DNA from: Biscogniauxia marginata | Taxonomy: Eukaryota; Ascomycota; Sordariomycetes; Xylariales; Xylariaceae | NCBI GenBank assembly: GCA_022695795.1 | Contig: MU404075.1 | Span: 1-64,000 of the forward strand | Length of the DNA stretch: 64,000 nucleotides | Reading direction: 5' to 3' | Shown: piece after piece, positions 1-11,964 of the stretch | How positions within the stretch are numbered: position 1 is the stretch's first letter | How the letters are laid out: each line of letters begins with the position of its first letter | Notes under the pieces: model-generated | What the model saw: the letters and a program-made list of their open reading frames with translations, nothing else | Told to the model about the DNA's origin: nothing | Databases searched by the model: none | Translations under genes and position numbers: made by a program

Positions 1-553
1 TACAACCAAAATATATTTACACTTCGCCCCCACACCAACACACCCCCTTGTATTTTTTGATTTTATCCACTTATATTCGCCCCATCCCCATTCCCCCCCC
101 CCCCCCCCCCCCCCCCTTTTTTTTTTCTTGGAAGAGTGAATGAATTTATGCCGGGTTGGTGATGCTACCCTCATTAACCGTTTCTCCCCCTCCTTTTCAG
201 CGACAGCCTTGTTTATGTGTAGTGTCAGCCATGCAGCGTACCCACCATTCCAGGATATACGCAAGTATCTGTATTGGTCTAAATTCAACATTATTTTGCA
301 TCGCGCACTCTTTAGGGTAGTGTGCTTTTCATTTATTTTTATTTTCTCTACTTCCTATTTGCTAGGTTTGAGTATTCGGATTATGTGCTGGCTCTTAACT
401 TGTGGCAATTGAATTCCCACGGAGCATTAGAGCCTGCCGTCTCTCTGCTACCCGTCTTCGCCCTAAGGTCTTCCTTCTTACTACTCTCTTCGTGTCGTTA
501 CGCAGTTATTATTTCAAGTTTCCTAACTATTGTTCTCGATGTTGACGATAATC
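1..553. other. Non-coding start of the window
   Basis: No gene is recognisable here. The stretch is pyrimidine-rich at its left end and contains a long C/T homopolymer at 93-126. Two short overlapping open frames (140-412 and 322-603) are hydrophobic, lack a family signature and run into the start of the secreted-protein relic in a different frame. Confidence 0.5.
93..126. repeat. Homopolymer run C24 followed by T10
   Basis: Twenty-four consecutive C are followed directly by ten T. Such a tract is prone to slippage and sequencing error, so its true length is uncertain. No function is implied. Confidence 0.9.
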
Positions 554-1027
554 ATGTTGATTCTGCTGGTCGCGAGCCTTTACCTCACTGTACAAGCCGA
601 TAAGGTGGTCTGTTATGCGCCGGACGGAGTAACTATTGCGCCTAATGACACCTATTTTCCTTGTAATAAACTTTGAATCACCGGGGTAGGTATTTTCTCG
701 AACTGTTGTGCGTTAGATGGCGATCCGGATCAGAGAGACCTTTGCGCGACAACCGGACTTTGTCTCCGGGGTGGAGTTTTTCGACAAGAATACTGTAGCG
801 ATTCTACATGGAACAGTCCAGCATGTGTAAATGTTTGTTCTGATCCAGTGGTAAGACCTCATTACCTTACGGCAGAAACTAACTCTTACATAACTCTAAT
901 TGATAGTTAGTCTGGAGGGTTAGCCGATGAGATAACTGAGATGACTCCTTGTTACCGATAACAGGTTTATGCGTTTCCCAAAAGTTGCTCTCAGCAATTT
1001 CCTTTGCTGTGCGTAAACCTGAGCTGA
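554..1027 (+). pseudogene. Broken small cysteine-rich secreted protein
   Basis: The frame from ATG 554 begins with a hydrophobic signal-peptide-like stretch (MLILLVASLYLTVQA). It continues with CYAPDG, a PC pair, a CC pair at about residue 55, LC, LC, YCSDSTWNSPAC and VC. This spacing recalls a widespread ascomycete family of secreted proteins that start C-Y-x-P-D-G and later carry CC, LC and C-T/S-D-x-x-W-x-S-x-x-C. A good intron follows: donor GTAAG at 851, branch-like CTAAC at 879-883, acceptor TAG ending at 910, phase 0. Exon 2 continues (SGGLADEITEMTPC) to a TGA at 1025-1027. Two in-frame stops break it: TGA at 674-676 and TAA at 959-961. Both can be explained by C-to-T change. It adjoins the RIP-affected block, so RIP damage of a former gene is the simplest reading. 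The function of the family is not known to me. Confidence 0.6.
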
Positions 1028-3606
1028 TGCTGTTTTAACCTGAGTCGAGGGTGAGCTTGGCTGGAGCCTACGGCATAGCCCGTTTTTGGCCACCCCGGTT
1101 AAAATTGTTATTTTCTAAAAATGGAAATCGCTACCCAGGGATAATTTTTGTGCTACCGATTTCATACTACGATTTCATATTAGAGGCCTCACTTATAACA
1201 AGAGCCTTCCGTTAAGACGAACATTCTATTCCTTACTACCAGGTCTATTACTTACTACGACTCAAGGTATATCCACCAGGACAAATCTTAGGGACTAAGT
1301 GTGAATAATGAATTAAAAGCGAGGAGGTCGACCGGAACCGATCTTTGGCCTGTCTTAATTCCCACCTCTGGAAGAGCCGAGAACCTAGGTACTACCCTTT
1401 TTGTCGTTATTTTCCTTTTTTCTTGCTTTGCCATCGGTATGCCTTTAGTGCCTTGTCGTTTTATTACTTATTTACTAATTATTGCTTATAAGGGACAAAT
1501 ATCGGCAACTCCGAAGGAACGGCGTAAGATGTTATATCATACATTTTATGATGCCATTAATCACATATACGAAACGCGCCTAGAGAATGGCTGGGTAGTA
1601 GCTACTCCTGCTTTATAAAGTAAATGTGTTTTTAATTAAGCGCATAAACGAATTACACTAAAATGCTCTTGTTTATGTTCTTGCGTGAGCTAGAACGTTA
1701 TAGGGACGGGAATATTGTTCTTTACAATTAACTATATAAGGCCCTTTAAAGATGTAATTTTAAGTCGGATATACTTTCTGTTAAAGTACGAAGCACTAGG
1801 GCGGGATGCTTGTAAATTGGTTTGGTAGTTATTTATTATAATAGGTAAAAACTAAATAAGAATATCTGGTGTATAGTAAAGGTGGCATACTTAATTAATG
1901 GGATTTATTTATACAAGTTAGTTACTGGAGGAATGAAGTTATCACGGGGCCTATTTAGGCAGGAACATAGGACTAATACTAGATGTAGAAAACCCATATG
2001 CGACATTTAAATTCTCACCGATCTGTATTTATCTTGATTAAAGGTGAATCATGAGAATATATTTGTTAGAGCTGGTTACTAGTTTTGTGCCTTTTTATAT
2101 GTCTGCGTATTCGGTTTAGGTATAATTATATTTACTTAATTTAAGTAAATGGGATTACCTTTTAAGTTAAGCGCTTCTCGAGGCGCTTTGTAAGTACGGC
2201 CCTTTTTTATATTAGTTCTTTTCCTTTTTTTGAGGTCTCGTACTTACTTATTAATATTTTATTGTATTTAATAATCGATTAAGTTATTATAATTACTTAG
2301 AGGTTTTAACTAGTTTATATATATGATGTTTCTACCTTATTTACGGATTTGTTAAGTAAATTGCTTGAAAAGCCTTTTTGGATTATTAACCTTTAAATTT
2401 GTGCTTAGCATTAAGAGGAGATCGGGATCCGCCGACCCATCGCTACGAGCGAGGTAAGCAATTTTATTACTTTGTGGATGGGTTTGGTTGAATATAATTA
2501 TGTTTGGTTTAAGCTAGCTGATTAGTAAGAGCCTTATTTTAGTTTCTTTTCGAACCTTATAACGGCCGTTATACCGTGAGTAAGGAAGCGTTAATTAATT
2601 TTCGATATTATAATCCTTTATAATGCATTAGTAGTTCTCTTATTTATACGTTTTATAATAAAAATGACATTTTAAGTTAGCTAGATTTTCGTGAAGTGGA
2701 ATATAATCGAATTATCAGTTTATACTTATTAATAGGCCCGCTTTTATTTCGAGTATATCGATATTTTAGGTGTAATAACGAAGAAACTTACGCCGTAATA
2801 ATACGAGCTATTTATACGTTTTTATCGGCTCGTAATTAGCGGTAATATCTCGAATGTGTAAAGCTATTTTAAGAAGTTAAGCCCTTCGCAAGTCGAAGTA
2901 AGTAGCTTTTTTGAAGAGTGCGCTATTAACGTAAAGTCTACTTAACGAGCGGAAATTCTAGTTTTGTTAACTACCTTGATTTAAGAGGTATTAAGTTTTA
3001 TTAACCGAGATATTAATTACTGTATTAATATTAGCGCTAGTAATAATCACGATCTTTCGGGCACTTGAGAGGGCATTTGCGATAATTTGTAGTTTTTGGA
3101 AACTAAGCTTAATATGTGTAAGGCGTATTAATAATAGTCGTTTTAATATAATAACTTTAAAACGAAAAACGATTAAAAGGATATTAAAAGAAGGAAGAAT
3201 AAAGTAGAAATGGCTATGTAGATCTTGTTATTTATATATCTCGGCTAAAACGCTATAGAAGTAATCACGATTCGTGTTTCGCTTTTCGTGTCGAATAACT
3301 AAGGCAGCTCACGACGAAGTAAACTATTTATTTAATATTATGAAACTTGGCTAAATAAAAACACTAGGTTTTTATTAGCCTTTAAAAAAGGATAAGGAGG
3401 TATACTTAAAGATGTTCTTAATAGCAAGGCGGTAATAAAGGGCCGCGAGGCCTCCCCCTTTTAAAGAGCCGGTATAAGAGTTCTAAAAAGGGCCTTAAAA
3501 AGTATAAATAACGTCGACTCCCTACTTAATTGTCCTTAATATCTTTCTCCTTTAAAAATTTCTTATAATTTTTATAACTTTTATAGCTTTTATAACTCTT
3601 TCGAGG
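1028..3606. other. RIP-like AT-rich stretch without recognisable gene
   Basis: Composition shifts from mixed (to about 2100) to strongly AT-rich. One open frame of 105 codons at 1301-1618 has no family signature and a non-ATG start. I see no LTR termini, tandem repeats or RNA genes. Confidence 0.45.
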
Positions 3607-4074
3607 GCGATAAAGTTAATCGCTCGAGTAATACACTTAAACCACAAGATATTAACCGTTAAAGATATCTTAAGAGAAATTAACGAAGAATTCGAAACCG
3701 ATTTAAATTAAGAGCTTCTATTAATAAATACTTTTATTATATTAAACAAGATCCGTAAAAAAAGCGAGACTCTTTCGAATTTCTTGTTAAAGGTCTAGGA
3801 GTTAAAAAAGGGTAATCGTTTAAATTTATAATGTTTTAAGTCTCTCTTATTATAATTTATAGGTTAAAATTAGCGGTATAACTACGCAATACTAGAAGCC
3901 CTAAGAGGCTAATAAAGCGCTCTTAGTCGACACACCTCGGCGTCGCCGTCGACAATCGTCACGTTTATAGGTAGTTATTTGAAAAGATTTGGCCAGAGCG
4001 TTAAAGAGCTTAAAAAAGTCTCGTCATATATAGCGCGGAGAACGTTCTTAAGGTTCAGCGATATTTTCATGTGA
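3607..4074 (+). pseudogene. RIP-eroded reading frame, unrecognised
   Basis: One frame reads almost continuously for about 155 codons and is interrupted by TAA or TAG codons that all sit where Gln or Trp would fit. Visible pieces are VKDILREINEEFETDLN, ELLLINTFIILNKIRKKSET, RYNYAILEALRG, SALSRHTSASPSTIVTF and YLKRFGQSVKELKKV, ending at a TGA at 4072-4074. Charged and hydrophobic residues alternate as in a helical protein. A real coding relic would explain why the stops are confined to C-to-T-derivable codons. I do not recognise the family. It may belong to a repeat whose ends are not visible. Confidence 0.4.
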
Positions 4075-4609
4075 AAAAATAACAACTTATAAAAAGCGAT
4101 GATTATTTGTTAAACAAGATTATGACCTTATTAGGGGACATTATTAGTGGTTGATTTATTAAATAACTAAATAATTCTATAATATATTTTAATGCATAAA
4201 ATTTCTGGAATTATAACCCCCTTAATAAATACACGTTTAAGCTTATAAATAAAATCATCGATTTTCTTTAACTAATCCTCCTCGGTTGCGCACAAGGCTT
4301 AATTATTTTAGTAGTAAGACCTGCTAGAGAACATAGTAACGGATACCTTAATATAGCGTGCTAGCCCTTCCCGTGGTTGACCCTCCATAGCTGCCCCAGA
4401 TTCTAGCCCAGGACGCGGTGATAGAATTATCTTGTCCTGAATTAACTATACGTATATTGAACTAACGATCTATGTAATGAACTGTCTAGTACCGTCCTCG
4501 AAGCGTAAGTATGTCCCTAGCTCGATCCCGAGTTGTTATTGGAGAGCTGTGTTTCGACATACTCTCTAGTCTCATTATTTACTTAATTCAACAAAGTAGT
4601 GTTCTACAT
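4075..4609. other. Spacer with mixed composition
   Basis: AT-rich until about 4280, then closer to normal composition. No coding signature is visible. The last five bases of the adjoining segment (4610-4614, GTAGT) are the target duplication of the solo LTR that follows. Confidence 0.4.
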
Positions 4610-4614
4610 GTAGT

Positions 4615-5016
4615 TGTTACAAACCTCCTTTTCTCCTTCTTGTCACGTGTGGGTCACATAATCAGAAAAGCGGCGTTGAGCGCTTAATTGGGAAAGAACG
4701 CCGATAAATCATTGAATCATGGATGGGAAATCAATGATTCAATTATTCACTTGATAATAAGAAGGGAAGAATGGGTATAAGTAGATTAAGGTTCCTTATG
4801 TATCTAGTTATTCATTCTAGTTTCTTAGTTATCAATTTAAGACTATAGTCACTTTTTGACACTATAGTGAGAGTACCTTGAAATCTCTTTAACAAACAAA
4901 ACATTGTGAATTATTTGAATTAATTTTAATCCATTATTACCTTTAAATCAAGAAAACCTAGTATGTACTTACTTGTGAAGTCAGCTGACTAGGAATACAT
5001 AGGGAGGTTCGTCACA
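4615..5016 (+). repeat. Solo LTR, variant D, 402 bp
   Basis: It begins TGTTACAAACC, ends GGTTCGTCACA, and is flanked by a perfect 5-bp duplication GTAGT (4610-4614 and 5017-5021). The right part, about 230 bp, is nearly the same as the right part of every other LTR here, including a GAAGTCAGCTGACTAGGAA block near the end. The left U3 part is unlike the others and carries CACGTG at 4644-4649. It shows little C-to-T damage. No internal element sequence is attached, so it most likely arose by LTR-LTR recombination. Confidence 0.88.
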
Positions 5017-5021
5017 GTAGT

Positions 5022-7091
5022 AGTTTAGTGCTTTGCTTGTTAATCTCGACACGCTAATCAACGACGGAATGAAGAAGTCCCTAGAAAGCTATATGGTTTA
5101 GGAGGATGTTAATGTCGATATCTTTTTGCGTTTTGCCTAGTTTGTGTAAGTACACCGGTATGAACGAAGTTGTTCCAAGAACTTTCGTGATGTATAAAAG
5201 GAATGGTGTGGTTAAAGCGCTAGACTATAAATAGGTGGATTAAGTAATACAATTTAATGTCTAGAATGGCTTCATGCTGCTACAAGCCACATTGTGGTAT
5301 TGTGGCGGTGTTTGTCCAGCAAATCTTTTAAAATCAATTGGATTCTCAGCTAAGTACCGAAGCCTTGCGAGAAATCCGCGCTTGTGTCAAGGTTACGGTG
5401 GATTGTGGACTGCATCGATGCCCAATATTTAAGACAAGTGCCTATTTTTCCTTTTTTGATATCCTTTTTTTTTTCTCTTATTTGCTATTTATTTATCTTT
5501 TTAATTGTTATTTCTTCTTTCGCAGCCATCACTCTTAGTCTCACCAACTCATTACTTATTCAAATTGACACTGCCTACTAACGACCTACGTACGCGCTCC
5601 CCATTTCGGCATTTCCTTAAGGTAAACCGACCAATATTGTAAAAGCAAGCTTATTAGCCTTACTCGCTTAATATGGTGCGAGGGGAAGATGATGTAACAC
5701 ACTTGACAGAGGACCAAATATTAGTTAAGGCTGCTAGTTAGGTAGAATTATCGCTTATTATTTCCACTCGGGTGTTAATTTGGAGGGAAGTTAAATAAAG
5801 ACCTGAAAAATATCTTATTAACTAGTGAGAAGAAAGGAGCTTTAGTAGTACTCGTTTATATAACTCAAGATAAACGCGGCTAGCGTATTCACAAGAATGG
5901 TACTATAATAATCGCGTATTATAACATTATAATTATAAGCGATTATGCTAATAAATCGGGTATTTAGTTGTTTCAAGTTGTAAAAAACGATTTATTTGTT
6001 TATAACGCGAATATTAAGTATATTAAATTAAAGAGGAGCCGTTAATAATGTCTTTTAAAAAAGCGAATATACTAAGCCCGTATTTATTTACAATGTATTA
6101 ATAGAACTTGAAGCATTTTTATATATTGTTTTATAGTATTTCGTAACCCATTTTAACGGGTACCTTAACAGTGTCATGTGTCTAGCATAGCGATGTAATA
6201 ATGTGGTCGCCAACGAAACATGTTAATATAGCTTGACAATCTACGGTGAAATTAGCGCCTTTTGCGAAACATTAACTTCAGTTTAGTCGCTTTAAGCATA
6301 CTGTTTTTCCGCACGTACCGAGTAATGTAAGGCTAATAGACTTTGCATATTCCCTCGAGAGTCGTATACGGAACTTGGCTATATCGCTAATAATTACTAA
6401 CATATAACGTTTTTTAAACCACTCGAAATTTAAGGACTTATTTATATTTAAGTCGATCAAGTCGGTAAATACTTAAAAAGGGAAACGGCTTACGTATATT
6501 TTTACCGAGGCCGGTAATATAGAGTTCTTCGAGATGGCTTCGTGAGGCTGGGAAAATGGTTTAAGTTTCGTTTCTAAGGTCGTTACCGCATCTTGTCTAA
6601 GTAGATCTAAGATAGAATTTATTACTCGTATTAGTTAGGTTTTAAGTAGTTATCTTTATAACTAATTATTTAGTAAATATCGATTAATTAACTTCTAAAT
6701 TTCAAGACAATCGAAATTTAATTATTGCTATTTATTTTAAAATAAATCAACAGTTTTTTTTAATTTACGAGTTAATAACCTGTTGTTATTTTTGTAACTT
6801 ACTATAAAAACATATAAAACTATTAAAATAGGTTTATAGTTATACGCATTCTTGATAAATTCCTGATATTTTCTTTTTTAACGATTATTAGAATTGTTAT
6901 AAAGTATCTTAGCGGCTTTTAATAAGGATCGTAAACGACGTTAATCTAATCTTTCTACCCGAATTTGCTTTATAATATTTGTTATTATTGTTTAATTAGG
7001 GATAGTTATATTTTTAGGCTTTATCTTAATCCGTTCCTCGTTAAGGCAGGGTGAGTTAATAAGTATAGGATATTAAATCATTTGATTATAG
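5022..7091. other. AT-rich spacer, no gene recognised
   Basis: Between the solo LTR and the nested elements the sequence is strongly AT-rich, with scattered CpG and scattered less-mutated pieces (5018-5450, 6150-6260). A 60-codon minus-strand frame (6278-6460) has no signature. A long pyrimidine tract ends in CGCAG at about 5525 and resembles an intron acceptor, but no exon can be tied to it. Confidence 0.4.
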
Positions 7092-7136
7092 ATAAGATGG
7101 TGAACAAGATGGTGGGCGAGGTGGTGGACAAGATTA
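7092..7136. repeat. Short imperfect tandem repeat, AAGATGGTGGNC type
   Basis: Three to four copies of a unit of about 11-15 bp built on AAGATGGTG occur in tandem with small length changes. The block is G-rich on this strand and stands out from its AT-rich surroundings. Confidence 0.6.
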
Positions 7137-7561
7137 TTCACATGGGACAGATAAGCCCGAAAAAGCATAACCCCCGGCTGGATACTACCCCTTTTGTAAT
7201 TTGAAACCCGCACCAAATCTAGAAAGCATAAGCTCTAACGTAACGATTTAATTAACATATATAATATATCTCGGGAAAAGATAAATAGTGCTTGTAAATA
7301 GTACACGTTTTTCTTCTATAAACAATTTTCCTTTAAATGTAATAACTTTTGCGGCTTTCGAGATTATATTATCTTTATTATTAAGTTTAATACATATTAT
7401 CGAAACATATTTATATACGCGGAAAATAAAGCTAAAAAAAATAACATTATTTAATTATAATAAAAAAACTTTTATATTTTTGGCTTTTATTTATTTTATA
7501 GTAGCGGTAGTAGGTGGAGGCCTTTTAATTACTAGTATTACGGATATTTCGAAAGGCATAA
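7137..7561. other. AT-rich left flank of the nested retroelements
   Basis: Contains a 92-codon open frame (7288-7566) with a GTG start and two hydrophobic segments. It runs into the LTR that starts at 7562, has no recognisable family and no convincing gene structure. It could be a relic of a membrane protein gene cut by the insertion, but this is only a guess. Confidence 0.35.
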
Positions 7562-7997
7562 TATAACGAACCTCCTTATATGTTCCTAGTTAGCTAACTT
7601 CACAAGTAAGTATATACTAGGTTTTCTTAATTTAAAAGTAATAATAAATTAAAATTAGTTTAAGTGATTTATAATGTTTTATTCGTTAAAGAGATTTTAA
7701 GATACTTTTATTATAGTATTAAAGAATAATTATAATCTTAAATTAATAGTTAAAAAACTAAAATAATTAATTAAATATATATAAAAATTTTATCCTTTTA
7801 TACTTTATTTTTAGAGAAGTAATATCTTATATTCTTTTTTATTCTTTGTTATTAAGAATAAAGATAAATAAAAAATTCTTTTTTTCTTTTTTATTTTCTA
7901 TTATTAAGAATAAAAACAAATAAAAATTTTTATTTTAAGTTATGGGACTTAAGAGTTACGTAACTTTTATTAATTATTATCTTTATTAGTTATAATA
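7562..7997 (-). repeat. LTR of outer element F, 436 bp
   Basis: The R/U5 half (7562 to about 7790) matches the shared LTR half. The U3 half has its own sequence and includes GAGTTACGTAACT-like palindromic sequence around 7950. It ends TTATAATA before a TTATTTCTCC purine/pyrimidine tract, the same junction as in element C (11964/11965). It is heavily RIP-damaged: almost no C outside CpG remains. Confidence 0.72.
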
Positions 7998-8994
7998 TTA
8001 TTTCTCCTTTTTTTTGTTTTTGTTTTAAAAACAATTTAATAGGTTTCCTTTTTTTTATTTTATCACTTATTATACCTTTTAAAAAAGTAATTAAATCTTT
8101 TACGCGTGTAAATAAAAAATCGTTATTTAAATACCGCAAGGATTTAGTTAACGCGATTTCTTTATTTAATTTTAAAGTTATATTTTGTTTTTAATATTTT
8201 AATAAAAACCTATTTTATAAGATGTTAAAGGGTCGTAATAAATATTAAAATTATAACACTTTAAATATATCGTTTTACAATAAAAACTACATTTTGTTGT
8301 TTTCTCTTAAAAGCCTTCGTACTAAGAAGTTACGGGTTAACCGCGAAAAACGTATTATTAAATAGGCGTTTTTAGACCTTTAACGCCGCCACTAAAAAAA
8401 GGCTTATTTAAAATCTGAGCGTTAATAAACCGAAGCTAGCGAAGCCTTAAGTCGTTTAATTTATTTAAATTGTTAATAAGATTTTCTTTAAAAGAAAGGT
8501 GTAAAGTTTATTTAAAAAGGCTTTTAAAATTTAGACAAGATAAAGAAATAAAAACGTGTTAAGGCGGCGTAATAACGTATTAACAAAAAGTAATTACGTA
8601 TAAAGGGATTATCGCGTTAACTCGAGCTCGAGTAAAACGCGTTTATTTTGGGGGCCTCTTTTAACTGGTTTTAACTAGACTCTTTTTTTTCCTGGTTAAG
8701 GCTTTTTAACTAATTTGGGTTTTGGCGGTGAAAGTTCTTAAGCTCGTTTACTAGGTTCCTTAAATGTTTAAAAAGTTCCTAAGTATTTTCTTTTAATAGG
8801 TAACCTTCTTATTTAATAAGATATTATAATTAATTACCGACTTTTTTTAAATTTAATACTTTTTTTACTTCGTACTTATTAAGATTTTTTTTAAGTTTTA
8901 ATTAATTCTTTAACGAGACGTTTTTTAGTGCTAGTTTTAAGAATGAAATATAAAATATAAGATATATTTTGGATTTTTTTGGTAACAAGAGTTT

Positions 8995-9470
8995 TATCAC
9001 GAATCAACCAGGGTAAGCAATCAAGTGATAAGGGTACTGTTCTTACTCTTCTTACATCCAGGTCGGACATGGATCCTAAAGGGGAAAGTGACCTATTATC
9101 ACGTGATATGGATAAGTGTGAATAAGACTTATTTAATAGTATCTAGTGGAGAATAAATAAATATAAATAAGACTTATTTAAAGGTATTTAATATACTAAT
9201 TATGGGGAATAAAGAACAAAATAATAAGTATAAAAAGGATAAGATTTCTTATGTGTTTAGTTATTTATTCGAGTTCTTTAATTATTAATTTAAGATTATA
9301 ATTACTTTTTAATATTATAATAAAAGTACTTTAAAATCTTTTTAACAAATAAAACATTATAAATTATTTAAACTAATCTTAATTTATTGTTATTTTTAAA
9401 ATTAAGAGAACTTAATACGTATTTACTTGTGAAGTTAATTAATTAAGAATATATAAAGAGGTTCGTTACA
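8995..9470 (+). repeat. 5' LTR of element B, 476 bp
   Basis: It begins TATCACGAATCAACC, an apparent G-to-A form of the TGTTACGAATTAAC start seen at 23975, and ends GAGGTTCGTTACA. CACGTG lies at 9100-9105. A segment of about 44 bp around AATAAGACTTATTTA is duplicated relative to the 3' LTR, which accounts for the length difference. Confidence 0.82.
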
Positions 9471-11491
9471 TTTTAATAACTCTTTAATTAATGCTTAACA
9501 TTGGTTTAAGAAAAGGGACTCTTGGTTAAATCGTTTTAAAATAAGAATGCCCCTTAAAACTAAAGGGTAATAAAAAATAAGTAAAAAAATAATAATTAAT
9601 AAGCTTTAAACGAAAGCTTTAGATTTTTTTACGATATAATAAAAAGGTTTAAAAGAATTAACACAAGAGTTAATTATAGTTGTAGCTAAAAAAGAGCCTT
9701 AAAAGGACACCTTTAAAGCTTAGTAAGAAGAATTATTTAAGGAAAAAAAAGAGGAGAAAGAAAAAATATTTAAAAAAGAAAACAAATAAGCAAAATAATT
9801 TTTACTTCTTAAAAATAAATAACTAAAACCACCTTTAAATGATAGCGATCTTAATAGCTTAAACAACGAAAATAACATAACGACCCTCGATATAAAAGGT
9901 TTTAAATTAATTACACTTAATAAATATAATAAGACGAGCGATTTAAAAGGATTTTTAATTTAGGTTAAAACTTACTTACGATTTTATCACGAAATAATTA
10001 CTATTAAGGAATAAAAGGTTTTTACGGTATTTTAACTTCTCGTCGAAACTACTTTAACTTAGTTTTAACTAGTATTAAAAAATTATTTAAATAATAAATT
10101 AAACGTTTAAAAAGATATAAAGAAGGTTTTTAAGGATTATAAGGAGTTTAAAAAATAACTTAAGTTTATATTTAGTAACTTAATTTTTAAGTAATAAGCC
10201 GAAACTCGACTTTACAAATTACGACAAAATAAGAAGACTTTAAATTACATTGTTAAGTTTAAGAAACTTATAAGTTAATTATAATTACTTATTAAGAACT
10301 TATATTATTTATTTTATTAAAAATTAAAGAACTATATAAAAAATGAATTATATAAAATAAACTTATATAAAAAAAGAAACTTAAAAAAGTTTAATAATTA
10401 CGTTATAATGGTAATTATTATCGATAACGAAAACTTCGAACAGTACCTTAAAAAAAGACGATATAACGAAAAAATAGCGATTAATAAAAAAAAGGAAATC
10501 ATAAAAGTAATACCGGAACAAGAAAAGGCATTAAAATTAAATCAAACTTCATTAAAATTAACACTACTTAAAAGGAGTAAAAGAAATAAAATAAATTAAT
10601 TATTAAGTATTTTAATTATAAAAAAAAAAGACATTATAAGAACGAGTACCGAAGCCTTAAAAAACAAAAATTAAAAATAAGAAAGATTTCTTAACCCAAG
10701 AAAAAAACCTTCGAAATAAGGGTTTATTTTGAAGATAACAAAGAAATAAATTAAGTATTTATTATTATTACTATTAAAATAAAAAAGGATAAGGAGGTTT
10801 TTATAAAAAGAAATTATAAATATTATTAAGTCGACCGCAAAAATTATTTAAAACACGATTACTCGTATTTAAAGTACTTTACGTTAAAACAAGCTAAATA
10901 AGGATATAACGAAAACGAACTACCGTATAAATACGATACTTATAAACTAAGATACAACTTAAGAATTAAATTAAACCATAATAAGTTACATTAAAGCCAT
11001 TATAACGATAATAAATACGAAATATATTAAGGAAAAAGTAAGTATAATAGCTTAAATTAAAAGTTTTATATAAATAATAATTATAATGTTTATTAAAATT
11101 TAAATAATGCTAGTTAACTTAATAAGTTATTAAGTAAAAAACTTAAAATAAAACTAAAGATAGAAAAATAACTAGAAAAGGAACATATATCGTTATATTA
11201 AAGCTATTATATTAACGATGCTTATTAAATATATAGAAATTTTAAAGATAAAGCTAGTTATTATTTTTAAGAACTAGAAAGTAATAATATATAAAAAAAT
11301 AAGTGTATTTGTAATAACGTTTTATAATGACTATATTATTTTAAAGTATATTATTTTTACTTAAGTTCTAAAAAAAGTAATAAAGTAATTATCAAGGGTT
11401 ATATATATAATTTATTTAAAACGGGGTTTAAAAAAACGAAATTAAAGAAGAATTATAGGAATTATAAAAAGGATTACATTTTCTATATTAG
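9471..11491 (+). pseudogene. Element B gag and start of pol, RIP-destroyed
   Basis: Downstream of the 5' LTR the sequence aligns by eye with the gag region of element A (43185-45120). A zinc-knuckle relic lies at about 10603-10650, reading YFNYKKKRHYKNEY, where three of the four CCHC ligand positions survive only as Tyr (a Cys-to-Tyr change is a G-to-A change) and the His survives. The only sizeable open frame left is 10408-10599. Coding is cut at 11491 by element C and resumes at 18946. Confidence 0.72.
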
Positions 11492-11964
11492 TGTAACGAA
11501 CCTCCCCGTGTATTTCTAGTTAACTGACTTTACAAGTAAATACATACTGGATTTTCTTGATTTAAAGGTAATAATAAATTGAGATTAATTCAAGTAATTT
11601 ATAATGTTTTATTCGTTAAAAAGATTTTATAATACTTTTATTATAATATTAAAAAGTAATTATAGTCTCAAATTAATAGTTAAAGAATAAAAAATTAGAT
11701 ATATAAAGAATCCTATCTTTTTTATACTTATTCTCTTTAATATATATTCTTTCTGTTTAATATGTTAAATACCTTTAAATCTAAATAAGTCTTAAGACTA
11801 ATTTAAATTTATTATGTTAAATTTATTTTAGTTAATAAATTAATATAAATTTAATATCACGTGACGTTATATAGAATATATATTATTTTTATAGTTTTAT
11901 ATATTCTTGGTTTTTATTTCGATATTTTTATTAAGGCTTTTTTTAATAGAGTCGATTTATAATA
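11492..11964 (-). repeat. 3' LTR of element C, 473 bp, strongly RIP-damaged
   Basis: Starts TGTAACGAACCTCCCC on the plus strand and ends TTTATAATA. It matches the other LTR at 18468-18940 over its full length but with many more C-to-T and G-to-A changes. CACGTG is kept at 11858-11863. Confidence 0.85.

Noticed and set aside
140..603. Two overlapping open frames of about 90 codons
   Set aside because: Hydrophobic, no family signature, and the second overlaps the start of the secreted-protein relic in another frame.
1301..1618. 105-codon open frame downstream of the secreted-protein relic
   Set aside because: Non-ATG start, one hydrophobic stretch only, no recognisable homology or exon structure.
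7288..7566. 92-codon frame with two hydrophobic segments
   Set aside because: GTG start, runs into an LTR and lies in RIP-altered DNA. Kept only as a note on that spacer.
7562..9470. Inverted terminal repeats of a possible 1.9-kb DNA transposon
   Set aside because: The two inverted ends belong to different LTR elements (minus-strand F and plus-strand B). Exact target duplications and matching internal sequence explain both.
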